Below, piece by piece: positions 63,054 to 64,000 of a stretch of DNA of 64,000 nt. Within the stretch, counting starts at the first letter, position 1. Each line of letters opens with the position of its first letter. Under the pieces are notes generated by a model. The model did not search any database and was not told the DNA's origin. It was given only the letters and a program-made list of their open reading frames with translations. Origin of the DNA: Phytophthora colocasiae (lineage: Eukaryota > Oomycota > Peronosporomycetes > Peronosporales > Peronosporaceae); the NCBI GenBank assembly GCA_018806915.1, contig JAGKQI010000064.1:992001-1056000 (forward strand), read 5' to 3'. The position numbers and the translations under genes were made by a program.

Positions 63054-64000
63054 ATGCATCTTCACTACCTGGTGATCATCGCTATTGTCATATCGATCGT
63101 GGTATCACCAGCTACAGTGTCTGCTCACACTGCACGTGACTCTGCTACTTCTACCTCGAGAACTTTACGAACAAGATATACTCTCGATGAAGAGAGAACA
63201 GGAACGGGCATCTCCGTCTCTACCTCTGAAAAGCTTGCCGCCCTCCTTAAATCCTCGAAAGTGACGGACGAACAGCTCCGGAAGTGGCTCCAAAAGGGAA
63301 AATCGGCAGATGATGTGTTTTATCGCATGAAGCTCGCGAAGTCTGACACGTGGATATTCAGCAACCCTCTATTCAGCAAATGGATTCAATACGCCGACGA
63401 CTTGAGCACCACCGCTTCCGGTAAGGGAACATCCGCGATCTCGACATTGACAGCTCAATACGGCGACGACAATTTGTACAACATGTTGAAAATGGGCGAG
63501 AGATTCTCGTACTCAAAGGAACTCGCCTCGAGACTGCGAACGGACCAGGTAGAGCGCTGGGTAAAGATTGGAAAAGACCCCAGTGAAGTCTACAAGATTT
63601 ATGAGCTTAATCATGCGGGAGGACGTCTACTTGGAAATCCTCAATTCAGTTCCTGGACCAAATACGTGGACGATTTGAATTCAAAGAAAGAGGGAACAGT
63701 GTCGATGATCCCCACGCTAAGGAAGTTCTACAGTGATGCAGATCTGTTCACAATGGTCGAGGCAGCAAAGAGCGTTGATGACTTAAAAAGTATGGGCCTC
63801 AAGCTGGAGAACTCGTTCGTTCAGTTCTGGATTAACGACAAGCAAACGCTGGAGAGTCCTCTGTTCAGTTTATTAGCCAAGTACACGGATGCTTACAATG
63901 TGAAATTCCCTCAGACGAAGACGACAATGATCGAAACGTTCACAAAAACATTCGGCGACGAAAAAGTGGCCAAGATGCTGGCTGCAGTGAAAGCAAACGG
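63054..64000 (+). CDS. RxLR-EER secreted effector, LWY-type, cut by window end
   Basis: An open frame of 315 codons to the window edge. Signal peptide at residues 1-24 (LVIIAIVISIVVSPATVSA), RTLR at 36-39 and DEER at 45-48. The C-terminal part has repeated W/L/Y-type units: LRKWLQKGKSADDVFYRMKL, then NPLFSKWIQYADDL, VERWVKIGKDPSEVYKIYEL, NPQFSSWTKYVDDLN and SPLFSLLAKYTDAY. These are about 90-residue repeats of the WY/LWY effector fold. Such proteins are delivered into plant cells to suppress defence. Codon pattern and a strong initiator support expression. The C-terminus is outside the window. Confidence 0.92.
   Translation, partial: MHLHYLVIIAIVISIVVSPATVSAHTARDSATSTSRTLRTRYTLDEERTGTGISVSTSEKLAALLKSSKVTDEQLRKWLQKGKSADDVFYRMKLAKSDTWIFSNPLFSKWIQYADDLSTTASGKGTSAISTLTAQYGDDNLYNMLKMGERFSYSKELASRLRTDQVERWVKIGKDPSEVYKIYELNHAGGRLLGNPQFSSWTKYVDDLNSKKEGTVSMIPTLRKFYSDADLFTMVEAAKSVDDLKSMGLKLENSFVQFWINDKQTLESPLFSLLAKYTDAYNVKFPQTKTTMIETFTKTFGDEKVAKMLAAVKAN

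Overview
The window is nuclear DNA of an oomycete, most likely Phytophthora or a close relative in the Peronosporales. Evidence: two secreted RxLR-EER effector genes, compact genes with 50-80 bp GT-AG introns, oomycete-type initiator sequences (TCATTYYNCA-like) just upstream of several starts, a START plus FYVE-like protein, a TKL kinase with one membrane span, and chromodomain Ty3/gypsy retrotransposons.

Layout. Positions 1-1858 hold the edge of a Myb/SANT-like ORF, an 18-bp tandem repeat and a small terminal-inverted-repeat element. From 1.86 to 25.4 kb there is a gene-dense housekeeping block: a coiled-coil protein, a 46-residue membrane protein, a mitochondrial protein, a TKL kinase, a START/FYVE-like protein, ubiquitin-S27a, a LisH-like protein, a delta-9 desaturase, glucosidase II beta, an NAK-family kinase, mitochondrial bL17, a Mis18 protein and a PSTAIRE-class CDK. 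Two gene relics (Old Yellow Enzyme, Argonaute) and one RxLR gene built of eight 14-residue repeats sit inside this block.

From 25.7 to 39.9 kb lies a cluster of eight members of one small protein family. Each has a Cys/His motif (C-x6-C-x15-C-x2-H-R-x-K-A-N) followed by a basic stretch, and most have a conserved acidic/leucine-rich C-terminal motif. Five members look intact, two carry frameshifts and one has a stop. I recognise no named family, and this is my main candidate for something undescribed. A 5.7 kb Ty3/gypsy element with apparently identical LTRs (27865-33592) has inserted among them.

From 41.2 to 47.1 kb come an EF-hand/Cys-rich protein, an N-myristoylation-type acidic protein and an intact hAT/BED-derived gene. 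Positions 47.4-50.0 kb are decayed transposon sequence. A second Ty3/gypsy element (50292-58583, LTRs differing at one base) carries a long antisense ORF region and has split an older reading frame. The right end has two coiled-coil proteins and a second RxLR gene cut by the window edge.

The housekeeping genes are single and mostly divergent or convergent, with no operons. The accessory part is shaped by tandem duplication, decay and recent retrotransposition.
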